Below, piece by piece: positions 27,452 through 35,907 of a stretch of DNA of 64,000 nucleotides. This DNA is from Selenomonas sp. ND2010 (lineage in GTDB: Bacteria; Bacillota; Negativicutes; Selenomonadales; Selenomonadaceae). Below the pieces are notes generated by a model. The model saw nothing but the letters and a program-made list of their open reading frames with translations. It did no database searches and was not told the DNA's origin. The stretch covers positions 186,001-250,000 of the forward strand of contig NZ_JNKI01000001.1 of assembly GCF_000702005.1 (NCBI RefSeq). Direction: 5' to 3'. A program made the translations under genes and the position numbers. Each line of letters begins with the position of its first letter. Positions within the stretch are counted from its first letter, which is position 1.

Positions 27452-28516
27452 ATGTCATCGAATGTCAATTATTTTGTTTTTCGCATCAACTATGATAAAG
27501 AATTTGAATTTATTCGCAATGAATTATTGAAAGGAACGCTTCGTCAAGGTTGGGGCGCATCGGGAATGGATGTAACAAAATCTGTGGATGAATTCTCCGT
27601 AGCGTGGCAAAAGAACTGGGGGGAGGAAGACAGCGAAAAGAAAATAACCCGCAAGTACAACAATATTTGCATTATGAAGGAAATTAAGCTCGATGACATT
27701 ATCATTATTCCCAAAGTCAGCATATTGCATGAAGATAGCGGACGATTCTTCACCGTTGCGAGATGCAAAAAGCCCTACTCTTTTTCTCTGCCATATAATG
27801 AAAAAAACGATTTTGGGCATTGTATAGGTATCGAACCGTTGTTTAGCGTTCCTTATGACTTCAATGGAGAATCGCAAAGTGTCAGCAATAAATTCGGCGT
27901 TTATCGTTCAGCTTTAAACCGAGTCTACATTAGCGATTTTTGTTTAGCAGTAGATAGCTTGATTAAAACTTACAATAATGGAGCCGATTTTTTTTCAGAA
28001 CAGAGCGGCAACTATCTTAAAATTCTATCCGATACGACAATGGACGCTAGAGAATCTTATTTAGATAAAATGGTTGGCGAGATGCAAAAATGGCAGAATA
28101 AAACTTTGGAAAATATTATTGAGCAGCTTTTTAACAAAAATGGATATGCAACTAAGAAACAAAATCACTATGACGGGGAGGGGGGAGACATCGATTTAGT
28201 GTTTCAAAGTTACAACGAAAATACTTTGCTAAGTAATATTTACGATTTGACCGACAAAGATAATGCGCCAGATATTTATGTACAGGCAAAAAAGAAAAGA
28301 CATACAGACTACAATGATATAAATGGAATTGAGCAGCTTTTACAGATGGAATCTAAATCTGGTAAACACAATATTTTAATTGTTATAAATTTAGCAGATG
28401 ATTTTACGAAAGATGCCAAGCAACGTGCCGAAGATGACGGTGTAATTTTACTAAATGGAAAGAATTTTGCTTCCCTCTTAGTTCGTTACGGCATTGATGT
28501 TGATGACATGGATTAA
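27452..28516 (+). CDS. Mrr-type restriction endonuclease with long N-terminal domain
   Basis: 354 residues; AAAGGAA site. The C-terminal part is an Mrr-like PD-(D/E)XK nuclease: helix with Glu in TLENIIEQLFNKNGY (218-232), GGDIDL with Asp246 (244-249), VQAKKKR with Gln278 and Lys280 (277-283), and ILIVINLADDFTKDA then LLNGKNFASLL. The first 160 residues (FVFRINYDKEFEFIRNELLK, then IIIIPKVSILHEDSGRFFTV) look like a PUA/EVE-type domain, which in McrB-like and related enzymes reads modified bases; this is inferred. No methylase is nearby, which fits a modification-dependent enzyme. A WYL regulator follows 38 bases later. Confidence 0.8.
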   Translation: MSSNVNYFVFRINYDKEFEFIRNELLKGTLRQGWGASGMDVTKSVDEFSVAWQKNWGEEDSEKKITRKYNNICIMKEIKLDDIIIIPKVSILHEDSGRFFTVARCKKPYSFSLPYNEKNDFGHCIGIEPLFSVPYDFNGESQSVSNKFGVYRSALNRVYISDFCLAVDSLIKTYNNGADFFSEQSGNYLKILSDTTMDARESYLDKMVGEMQKWQNKTLENIIEQLFNKNGYATKKQNHYDGEGGDIDLVFQSYNENTLLSNIYDLTDKDNAPDIYVQAKKKRHTDYNDINGIEQLLQMESKSGKHNILIVINLADDFTKDAKQRAEDDGVILLNGKNFASLLVRYGIDVDDMD

Positions 28517-28554
28517 AACAATAGAAATATTGCCCCAAACTAGAGGTGTACAAT

Positions 28555-29586
28555 ATGGAGAAAACTTTCATTCCTGGCAATAAACGTATGCTAGGTATAC
28601 AGATTTTAGGTGTTCTAAGTCGCTATTCTAGTAAAAAATCTCCATTAACCCATAAACAAATTATTGATAAGCTAAATAGCCAATATCAAGTGACTTGCAC
28701 ACGCAGCACACTGGCAGCTCATATCACGAATTATCAGACCACTGAATTTCATAATATACTTGGCTATAATGTAAAATGTGATAAGCCGGGAAAAGGATAC
28801 TATTTGGAACGAGAATTCAGTGATGGGGAATTAAAACTGCTGATAGACAGTGTAATGTCTATTCGTTCTTTACCTGAAAATGATGCAAAAGTTCTGATAG
28901 GTAAGCTTCTTCGACATGGGAGTCAATCATTCCAGCTACGAACGAAAAGCTATACTTCAGCAGATATGCGAGGATTGCCCCATTCTCCGAACCAAGAAGT
29001 ACTTGCAAGCATTGCCGTCATAACTGATGCTATAAATGATAATCATAAGTTGAGTTTTATCTACAATGATATTGCACTCAATTCTAATAATGAATTAGTG
29101 TTACATCCACGAAGCAAAGAGAGGTATTTCGTAAACCCTTATCGGATAATGCTTTATAGTGGTCGTCTATATTTATTATGTAACACAGATCCCCATGAGA
29201 ATTTATCAACATATAGAATTGATAAAATGTCACTAGTACGGGAGGAGCCCTCTAGTATTAAAACTTGGCGCGATATAGACAAAGCCTATAATCCACCTAA
29301 AACTATGTTAGAAAGTCTACATATGTTTTCATCGGATATCATTGACATTGAGTTTTGGATAGAAGAAGATTGCCTAAAAGACGTAGTAGATTGGTTCGGC
29401 TGGGGATATTTCAAAATTGATGACAAAAAGGACACCCGGCTACTAATCCGGTTGAAATGTAACGAAACTGCTATGTTGTTTTGGGCATTGTCATTTGGAG
29501 AGTATATTGAAATAACAAAGCCTAAAGAGTTACGTTTTAGAATAAGAGAATTAGCACAAGAAATATACAAGAAACATAAAATTTGA
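28555..29586 (+). CDS. WYL-domain transcriptional regulator
   Basis: 343 residues from the ATG after TAGAGG; a GTG nine bases upstream is less likely. N-terminal winged helix (RMLGIQILGVLSRYSSKKSP, HKQIIDKLNSQY), a WYL Sm-like fold around 165-240 (KLSFIYNDIALNSNNELVLH, then VNPYRIMLYSGRLYLLCN and STYRIDKM), and a WCX C-terminal extension. WYL proteins sense nucleic acids or nucleotides and often control phage-defence loci; this one directly follows the Mrr-type nuclease on the same strand, so regulation of the nuclease is a reasonable inference. Confidence 0.87.
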   Translation: MEKTFIPGNKRMLGIQILGVLSRYSSKKSPLTHKQIIDKLNSQYQVTCTRSTLAAHITNYQTTEFHNILGYNVKCDKPGKGYYLEREFSDGELKLLIDSVMSIRSLPENDAKVLIGKLLRHGSQSFQLRTKSYTSADMRGLPHSPNQEVLASIAVITDAINDNHKLSFIYNDIALNSNNELVLHPRSKERYFVNPYRIMLYSGRLYLLCNTDPHENLSTYRIDKMSLVREEPSSIKTWRDIDKAYNPPKTMLESLHMFSSDIIDIEFWIEEDCLKDVVDWFGWGYFKIDDKKDTRLLIRLKCNETAMLFWALSFGEYIEITKPKELRFRIRELAQEIYKKHKI

Positions 29587-29673
29587 GTATATAGCCATTA
29601 GATAACAATAATATTATAAATTGTAGGATATGCCTGTTATTATAGTATAGATAAATAAGGAGATTATTTTGAT

Positions 29674-30396
29674 ATGGGTTTTCGTATGTCTAAATCTAAG
29701 GTGAGATATGAGCAATTAGATAGGGCGATGAAACTTAATAAAGTGGTGGATAAGACCATCCCTTTTTATGATGGCAAAAATAATACTTGGTGTCTTGTTG
29801 ATGGTACGGACAAATATAGTGATATGTATTTGGATAGACTGATACAGAAATTTGCTGGGTACAAGATGCAGTACCGCTACACATGGTTAGGTGAGACTGT
29901 TACACGTAAAGTATTTGCTGAAGTACTTGAAGACGTGATTACTAGATATGAGGACTTGAACATCGATGGATTTGAGGTGGATTATAACAGTCAGCAACTA
30001 GAGTGGCTGACTGTTATTAAAAATAAATTAATAACGGAACAAAAGAGAAACGCTGCTGAGATACCTCATTATTGCAAAAAAAATAAAGAATGGCAATGTA
30101 TGATAAAAATTTCTTCAAAAGTAACACCATATAAAGAATGCGGTAGTATTGAGTATGTTTTTGGCGAATATTCAGGATTCGGAGAAAAATATAATTTTAG
30201 GCATGATGATATATCAAAAGATGAAAAATGGCCGGACCATGAACATGATTTTGCAGGGGTAGTATACGCTCTCATAAGTTCCCCTAATCATTTTTCAGTG
30301 AATGGCTTTGAAGGACAATACAGTATTCAGCAACTTGAACTATTAAAACTTGTGAAGGAAAAGCTGCTCACTAGAAGAAAGGCTAATTATACTTGA
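29674..30396 (+). CDS. Hypothetical protein with tandem internal duplication
   Basis: 240 residues, AAGGAG site. Two copies of a roughly 100-residue module are visible: the first ends LNIDGFEVDYNSQQLEWLTV with IKNKLITEQKRNA, the second ends FSVNGFEGQYSIQQLELLKL with VKEKLLTRRKANY. Each module starts with IPxY and a Trp-bearing strand (NNTWCLV and NKEWQCM). The family is unknown. It is codon-matched to the island. Same-strand position between the WYL regulator and the replication-like pair gives no firm functional hint. Confidence 0.6.
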   Translation: MGFRMSKSKVRYEQLDRAMKLNKVVDKTIPFYDGKNNTWCLVDGTDKYSDMYLDRLIQKFAGYKMQYRYTWLGETVTRKVFAEVLEDVITRYEDLNIDGFEVDYNSQQLEWLTVIKNKLITEQKRNAAEIPHYCKKNKEWQCMIKISSKVTPYKECGSIEYVFGEYSGFGEKYNFRHDDISKDEKWPDHEHDFAGVVYALISSPNHFSVNGFEGQYSIQQLELLKLVKEKLLTRRKANYT

Positions 30397-30436
30397 ATAA
30401 TTCTGGTGTTTATGAAATGAGATAAAGCATTATTGC

Positions 30437-30460
30437 ACATGTATAAAATTTTGTACATGT
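30437..30460. promoter_or_regulatory. 24-bp near-perfect palindrome before the replication-like pair
   Basis: ACATGTA (30437-30443) and TACATGT (30454-30460) flank an AAAATTTT centre. It lies 56 bases upstream of the next start, so it may be an operator or an origin-type site. Confidence 0.45.
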
Positions 30461-30515
30461 ACTGATATATAATTTATTAGAAAGATTAATATCAGTAATA
30501 TAGGAGGACATCAAG

Positions 30516-31019
30516 ATGTATAAACCAACTCATGTAAAAAATGCTTTATCTGCTATCGAAAAAAGCAATCAGATAAACTTGATTGTAAGCAATTATTGTC
30601 GAGTGTTTTCAGATACAAATGATAAGTCTATACGAACGGAGCATATAGCTAAAACTTTATCATTACTAAATATTTCTCCCTATATAATTGTGGTAGCGTT
30701 TCAGCGTTTAAGTATGACTCAAAATGAAATGCCAACACTCAATCAAGTTCTTAATGTTATACGAAGTGTCGAGAAAACTGCTGGTGTAATCGCTCACAAT
30801 GCACCTAAGCCGATAAATGCATGGCATGAAGTTATTCGTCATTTATCGGCCATTACTCCTCCAGCATGGTCACACCCCTTTATTGAAGAAGCTGTCTATA
30901 GTATCGGGAAAAGGTATATAATGGAGAATGAATGGGAGGCTCGTGATTTATTTATCAACGTATACAAAGAATTATGTGAAGATGAATTAAATAGAACACT
31001 TATATGTTTTATGGAATAA
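30516..31019 (+). CDS. Helicase-loader-like protein (phage G39P/DnaD-type context)
   Basis: 167 residues with an AGGAGG site. All helical. The C-terminal part NAWHEVIRHLSAITPPAWSH followed by PFIEEAVYSIGKRY and a RDLFINVYKEL helix resembles the end of phage and mobile-element helicase loader or primosome proteins (pattern AWxxV...PxWSHPxIExAVxxIG...F...Y..L, from memory). The first part has the weak NLxxxxLxxxLP-like helix pattern. It starts an operon with the DnaA paralogue 60 bases downstream, which supports a role in loading a replicative helicase. Confidence 0.5.
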   Translation: MYKPTHVKNALSAIEKSNQINLIVSNYCRVFSDTNDKSIRTEHIAKTLSLLNISPYIIVVAFQRLSMTQNEMPTLNQVLNVIRSVEKTAGVIAHNAPKPINAWHEVIRHLSAITPPAWSHPFIEEAVYSIGKRYIMENEWEARDLFINVYKELCEDELNRTLICFME

Positions 31020-31079
31020 AACATATAATATCTTTATACTAGTTCGATATGATGGCAGAACTAAATAGGGGAATACAGT

Positions 31080-32111
31080 ATGTGTAATCTAGAACTTGAA
31101 AATCTTTGGCATCAAATTTATATTAAAGGAGAAAGATATTTTTCATCAGGTTTTTGCGACATATTTTTGACGGATTTAAAGCCGATATCACTGAAACCGC
31201 CAATTTTTACCATTGGCGCAAGATGTAGTGCTATTTATATGAGAAAGTATAACCCTTATATAAAAATTATAGAAACTTTGGTAAACGAGCTTATAAATAG
31301 TCAAGAACATATAAGTGTAAAAGTGGTTTCAACTGATTTAGAGGTAACGAAAAGACAATACCCTATTGACCAAATATGTGCTAAGTCGTTACCAATTAAT
31401 CATGAATGTACATTTGAAAGCTTTATTATTTATCAAGCAAACCGTATTGCATACAAAGCTGCTAATTCTTTAGTGGATAGCTCTGGAGATATTATAAACT
31501 ATATTTTCCTTTACGGAAGTATGGGGGTGGGAAAGACACATCTTTTGAACGCCATAGCCAATAGTGCTATGGCTAGTACCAATAATAAAAAAGTTCTATA
31601 TACATCTGCTGAACAATTTGTGGATGAGTATCTTTACTTTAAGAGAGAACAATGTGGTAGTTTTTACACAAAATATAATGATATTGATATACTTATAGTC
31701 GATGATATTGAAGGTTTATATGCTGACCGTGATGCACAAAGAGAATTTTTCTTACTATTTAATAAACTATATGATTCAAAAAAGCAAATAGTAATTAGTT
31801 CATATTATGCCCCTGATGAATTGTTTCGATTGGATGATAATCTTAGGTGCTGCTTAAAAAGTGGCTTTATAACAGATATCCAAAAGCCTGATTATAATGC
31901 ACGTATTGCCATTTTGGAAAATATTGTTGCAATAAATGGTCTTGTCATTCCACAGATTGTCTTGGAGTACATTGCCCAACATATTGATAATAATATAAAA
32001 AAACTCATAGAAGCACCAATGGCGGTTCTTAATTATGCCTCTTATAATAAGCTTAACTTAAACCTTGATATCATGCATGGTGCAATCAATTATATATATA
32101 GCCTAAGATAA
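31080..32111 (+). CDS. DnaA paralogue lacking arginine finger and DNA-binding domain
   Basis: 343 residues. Domain I (1-85; LENLWHQIYIKGERYFSSGF, then PPIFTIGARCSAIYM) and the AAA+ domain III (110-330) align with DnaA: Walker A GSMGVGKT (146-153), Walker B ILIVDDIEGL (204-213), sensor I VISS (238-241). The arginine-finger box, normally D-R-L-[RK]-S-R-F, reads D-N-L-R-C-C-L (253-259), so both arginines are gone, and sensor II Arg is Lys307. The protein ends at 343 without domain IV, about 100 residues short, so it cannot bind DnaA boxes. It resembles a regulator or decoy, such as Hda in logic, more than an initiator. GGGG site before the ATG. Confidence 0.85.
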   Translation: MCNLELENLWHQIYIKGERYFSSGFCDIFLTDLKPISLKPPIFTIGARCSAIYMRKYNPYIKIIETLVNELINSQEHISVKVVSTDLEVTKRQYPIDQICAKSLPINHECTFESFIIYQANRIAYKAANSLVDSSGDIINYIFLYGSMGVGKTHLLNAIANSAMASTNNKKVLYTSAEQFVDEYLYFKREQCGSFYTKYNDIDILIVDDIEGLYADRDAQREFFLLFNKLYDSKKQIVISSYYAPDELFRLDDNLRCCLKSGFITDIQKPDYNARIAILENIVAINGLVIPQIVLEYIAQHIDNNIKKLIEAPMAVLNYASYNKLNLNLDIMHGAINYIYSLR

Positions 32112-32215
32112 CACTTTCAAATATCACGACATATTTTATAAGTCTGTATTAAGTTGTAATATGTAAATATATAAGGTGTATATATGCATTGTATTCGCAA
32201 TTAGGAGTGAGAAAT

Positions 32216-32857
32216 ATGGAGGGATTCCTCAGTTCCATCAATTTTCATAGATATAGGTGTTCTATCATGGATTACGATTATACATTTACTTATAATAATA
32301 TAAAATTTGGTGTTATAACTGGGGAAAAGGGGTTGTTAATAGTAAAAACGGGTAGCGGAGGGAATATTTATGGTTATGAAAATAAGTATTTACTTTTATC
32401 AGAACATGTAAATCAAAGATATAATTTTTCTGTTATTGTTTCAGATAATCCTCAAAACATAAGCCCGTTGGAAAATTTTAATACAACACTATTAGTAGCT
32501 GAAAGGTATAATCTTAGTTTCAATTGTCACGATATTTACTATTTTGGCGTAAGTAAAGGGGCTAGTTATGCTGCAATGTATGCATATAAATATAACTGGG
32601 TCACTAAATGGCTGGCAGTAAATATGCCAATTTTTATTAACTGGCATCTATTAAAAGATGGCTTAGATAAATTGAATGCACCGCAGAAAATGTTTGTGCT
32701 ATTTGGAACTAACGACCCTTCATATCGTTATAATGAAGTATTAGATTTAGTAAAAGGTAATGTTAGTAAAGGTTTTATTCCTGATATCGATCACAATTTT
32801 AATAATTCTACTGATAAATTTATAGAGATGCTAGATGAATATATTTTTGCAAATTAA
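32216..32857 (+). CDS. Alpha/beta hydrolase-like protein
   Basis: 213 residues from the ATG eight bases after AGGAG; an upstream TTG is less likely. Likely catalytic triad: Ser in FGVSKGASYA (G-x-S-x-G), Asp in LFGTNDPSYR, His in IPDIDHNFNN, in the right order and spacing for an alpha/beta hydrolase. The oxyanion region is IVKTGSGGN. Similar small hydrolases occur as accessory-peptide-processing or acyl esterases; the substrate is unknown. AT-rich, island-type codon use. Confidence 0.65.
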   Translation: MEGFLSSINFHRYRCSIMDYDYTFTYNNIKFGVITGEKGLLIVKTGSGGNIYGYENKYLLLSEHVNQRYNFSVIVSDNPQNISPLENFNTTLLVAERYNLSFNCHDIYYFGVSKGASYAAMYAYKYNWVTKWLAVNMPIFINWHLLKDGLDKLNAPQKMFVLFGTNDPSYRYNEVLDLVKGNVSKGFIPDIDHNFNNSTDKFIEMLDEYIFAN

Positions 32858-32886
32858 ATTGTTTATTTTTAGTACGTATTTAATGA

Positions 32887-33078
32887 ATGATAACAATATC
32901 CACGAATTTTCCAAAAAATTTTTACAATGAATATTTTCGTACTTCTGCATCCGATAGTGAAATGGAGGTCATTAGTAGGGGATGGCTGTGCGTGAAAAAA
33001 CTAACTGGTATGGATTATAAGTTGGAAAGCAGGGGTGAAATAAACACATTTGAACTAGCAATAGAAATGTTTGAGTAA
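32887..33078 (+). CDS. Hypothetical small protein
   Basis: 63 residues, no clear ribosome binding site. It shows plausible protein content (SDSEMEVISRGWLCVKKLTG) but no family. It may be a real small gene or a remnant. Confidence 0.35.
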   Translation: MITISTNFPKNFYNEYFRTSASDSEMEVISRGWLCVKKLTGMDYKLESRGEINTFELAIEMFE

Positions 33079-33121
33079 CAAATGATGCAAGGAGACACGA
33101 ATAAGATATGGTTATATTATC

Positions 33122-33679
33122 ATGGCAATAAGTTTTGAGTCAATAAAAAACAATATATGTGAGGGATTATTGAGTGTTGATATCCTAATGGAAAACTTTG
33201 AAGAAATAGCTTTCCTTGCAGAAGATATATATTATATTCGACTTAGTAATGTTGATATTGCTTTTCCATCTTCGCCCTATCCAAATCATGCACAATTTTA
33301 CAAAGCTTATGATAGGGTAGAAATTATCATAAATGAACAGGCAAACAATTGTCGGCGTAGTCCTTTTCATCGACCATATTCTCACAGCATGAATCCCTTT
33401 GATAGATTGATTGATGGTTCAGATATTGTAGCTTTAACTTTAATATATGATGATTACATAGATATTCCTGCCGTTCTAAACTATTCAAAAAATATTAATG
33501 CATTAACAATATATGTTCCATATCAAGAATGTGATAATGATAAACATATAAATAAACTGCAAAATACTATGAAAGATTCAAATGGTAGGTTAAAGTCTTT
33601 CTCAAGTTTCAATGACAGATTACCGATTATCATAGCTCCAACACCCTCTTTACATATAATTTACGTCTTTTGTTGCTGA
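33122..33679 (+). CDS. Hypothetical protein
   Basis: 185 residues. Acidic N-terminal helices (AISFESIKNNICEGLLSVDI) precede a mixed alpha/beta part. The last residues LHIIYVFCC look unlike a natural terminus, so the 3' end may be shifted or truncated; a distinct sequence with an inverted repeat begins right after the stop. Ribosome binding site is weak. No family recognised. Confidence 0.45.
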   Translation: MAISFESIKNNICEGLLSVDILMENFEEIAFLAEDIYYIRLSNVDIAFPSSPYPNHAQFYKAYDRVEIIINEQANNCRRSPFHRPYSHSMNPFDRLIDGSDIVALTLIYDDYIDIPAVLNYSKNINALTIYVPYQECDNDKHINKLQNTMKDSNGRLKSFSSFNDRLPIIIAPTPSLHIIYVFCC

Positions 33680-33691
33680 AATAGTCAGTTT

Positions 33692-33759
33692 ATCCGAAAG
33701 GCTTGCTGATATCAATACCCGCTTCGCTTGCTGTATGGACATCAGCAAGCCTTTCGGAT
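33692..33759. repeat. 19-bp perfect inverted repeat with 30-base loop
   Basis: ATCCGAAAGGCTTGCTGAT at 33692-33710 is the exact reverse complement of 33741-33759. The GC content is higher than around it. It could be a transcription terminator lacking a T run, the scar of an inverted duplication, or the end of a small mobile element. Confidence 0.6.
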
Positions 33760-33830
33760 CTGGAACCAAGAGCAGCAACAACCTGGAGTCTGATGACTCC
33801 AATTACTACACATACAACCACTGGAGTTAG
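33735..33830 (+). pseudogene. Ser/Asn/Tyr-rich 31-codon fragment
   Basis: Frame MDISKPFGSGTKSSNNLESD followed by DSNYYTYNHWS and a stop. Codons are GC-richer than in neighbours. No ribosome binding site. It overlaps the right arm of the inverted repeat and looks like the end of a lost gene. Confidence 0.3.
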
Positions 33831-33883
33831 TAGTCATTAACATTTCAAGTAATTAGCTTCTTTTATATGTAGGAGGTTACATT

Positions 33884-33907
33884 ATGAAAATTACTTTCTT
33901 CATTTAA
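33884..33907 (+). CDS. Seven-codon minicistron ahead of the next gene
   Basis: ATG with an ideal TAGGAGG site encodes MKITFFI and stops at 33905-33907. The stop codon is directly joined to the AAGGAGA site of the gene at 33919. This arrangement can couple translation of the two, as in known leader minicistrons, or it can be a remnant. Confidence 0.4.
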   Translation: MKITFFI

Positions 33908-33918
33908 GGAGAATTAGC

Positions 33919-34302
33919 ATGGACAGATTTTATAATGATGTATTGCACCATAATGCTAAAAAATGCATATTAGCTTATAATTTAAGTTCAAAAGAGATGA
34001 ATGCAGTTGAAAAAATAGTTGATGAAAAATTTACTCTTATTAAAACTAATTTATTTACTGATTTACTAGCTGTGCCATCAGTAGGAGTTTTTATTAATAC
34101 AAATATAATAAGTGAATCTGAACTAACTCGTTTGTTCGAGTATTACTTTGAGGGGCATTTTGATGATAAAAGCTGGATTATGGTATTCATGCAACCCGTC
34201 ATAATCCCTATAGTATTAAAAGAGTCTTTTATTTATGTTTATAAAGAAGATAATATAATGCAAATTTATGAGCAACTATGTCATATTGCAGATGTGTATT
34301 GA
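33919..34302 (+). CDS. Hypothetical protein
   Basis: 127 residues; AAGGAG site, preceded by a seven-codon minicistron. Pattern of alternating helices and strands (AKKCILAYNLSSKEMNAVEK, later WIMVFMQPVIIPIVLKESFI). No recognised family. Island-type codon use. Confidence 0.5.
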   Translation: MDRFYNDVLHHNAKKCILAYNLSSKEMNAVEKIVDEKFTLIKTNLFTDLLAVPSVGVFINTNIISESELTRLFEYYFEGHFDDKSWIMVFMQPVIIPIVLKESFIYVYKEDNIMQIYEQLCHIADVY

Positions 34303-34381
34303 TAATTAATATTGAATATATCCCTCAGCATAAAGGAGTTATATATAAACAATTATAAACGGTGTTAAGCAAAATATAAAT

Positions 34382-35230
34382 GTGGAATCTGAAAGGCAGG
34401 TGAAAATTTTGGACGTTTTTTCCTATGTTAATTCAAAAGACATTCGCCAGTATCTTCATGATATAAATTATCAATGTAATACTATTCAAGCAGCATGGCT
34501 CGTTTACCAGAGTGCCAAAATGTCAATGGCCGAGAAGTATGAGGCTTATCGCTGGATAATTGATAATATGCCCGACTTGCCTATGCCTAAGTATAGGGAC
34601 TTAATTAAACATGATAGCATCCATGAGTATTTAAATCAAAATATAGAGTTTTTCGAGAAACATAAAGCAGAATACGAAGATAAAGGAAATATCGATTATC
34701 ATATTACAGATGAGGAGGATTTTGATTACCTTTGGTGCTATTTTCCTACGCCATTCAAAAAAGGAGATATTGTTTGTTCATGCTTAAATTATCCTCATAA
34801 TCATTCTGATTTATGCACTGGTATGTTTGTGTTGGATGAAATTAACAACACAGAAGAAGACTATAAAAGATATATGTACTGTGGGAAATATATTGATATG
34901 AATGCCTACGGTTGGTTTCAAGATTTTGATGGTACGATATACTATGAAAGTATGTCTAATTACATGAATCTCGAACGATATACCGGAGAATTATATGGAC
35001 AGGAACGTATACTTATTGCTGTTAGCAATTTTGTTCAAGATAAAATTGGGTTTGAACTTTTACTTCAATCACAACGAACAATGATGATGCGTGATTACGG
35101 AGAATACTTGATGCCTAAGACATATACGGACGAGGGACTGGAACTTGCTGGTCTGACCAATTTACCAAAATTAACCAAAGCACAAAAGAAAGCAAACAAT
35201 TTGCGAAGGAAGAAATTTCGCGATATATAA
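34382..35230 (+). CDS. Hypothetical protein
   Basis: 282 residues from GTG; an alternative GTG at 34400 also fits. Helical N-terminal part (DVFSYVNSKDIRQYLHDINY, KMSMAEKYEAYRWIIDNMPD), then a beta-rich middle with FPTPFKKGDIVCSCLNYPHN, and a basic C-terminal tail (LTKAQKKANNLRRKKFRD). No recognised family, though similar proteins with a Lys/Arg tail are common in Firmicute mobile elements. It is the last intact gene of the island. Confidence 0.55.
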   Translation: MESERQVKILDVFSYVNSKDIRQYLHDINYQCNTIQAAWLVYQSAKMSMAEKYEAYRWIIDNMPDLPMPKYRDLIKHDSIHEYLNQNIEFFEKHKAEYEDKGNIDYHITDEEDFDYLWCYFPTPFKKGDIVCSCLNYPHNHSDLCTGMFVLDEINNTEEDYKRYMYCGKYIDMNAYGWFQDFDGTIYYESMSNYMNLERYTGELYGQERILIAVSNFVQDKIGFELLLQSQRTMMMRDYGEYLMPKTYTDEGLELAGLTNLPKLTKAQKKANNLRRKKFRDI

Positions 35231-35308
35231 CCTATTCAAAAACGACTTCATAGAATCGCCTGTAAGCCCCGGCTGGAAGATTTTGCTTATAAAGTATTGT
35301 GTATACAC

Positions 35309-35887
35309 CTAAAAACGCTCAAAATGACGCTGCTGAGGTGTCTTATGATGGCCTCGCCCGTGAACGAAGCTGTTTTCATCGATATTCTGTATTTGGGTAT
35401 ATCGATCTATTATCTCGTCAAAATAGGCAGGAACATATTCCGTGTTTGTTTCGATTTTGATGACAAAGCCAGCCAGTTCGTCATGCTGCTCGGCAAATAT
35501 TTTTTTGTTGATATCGCTGAACAATTCTTCCACTGACGGTTTTAGTATTTCGTTGATAAAATAGCCAGAGGTACGGTAAGATGGTGTTTTGTGTTCCATG
35601 AGATACATGAAACGCAGGTTGACCTTGCAGTTATCCTCCAACTCGCGCAGTGAGATATAACCGTAGGTCATGAATCCGAATAGCACTGTTTTTAGCATGC
35701 TGGCCGGGTTGTACCTGATGCGCCTGGCAACATGAGCCGGAATCTGATTCAGATACTTCTCCAAGTCGATTTCCTCCATAAATCGGTCGAAAACCAGCAC
35801 TGGATCACAGATATCCAGATAATCTGAAATAAATATTGGCAAAACAGCCTGTTTGGGTTTAGAATAGTTAGTGGTTGAATTTTTCAA
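35309..35887 (-). pseudogene. Broken IS1182-type transposase
   Basis: 192 residues with the N-terminal domain of IS1182/DUF772 transposases (RIRYNPASMLKTVLFGFMTY, LRELEDNCKVNLRFMYLMEH and PSYRTSGYFINE). About residue 133 it skips the usual DGTKxEAN catalytic block and joins a later region (IDENSFVHGRGHHKTPQQRH), then stops. The RNase H-like catalytic core is missing, so it cannot transpose on its own. It marks the right edge of the AT-rich island; its own GC content is core-like. Confidence 0.8.
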
Positions 35888-35907
35888 GGTAAGAAAATTT
35901 TACCACA

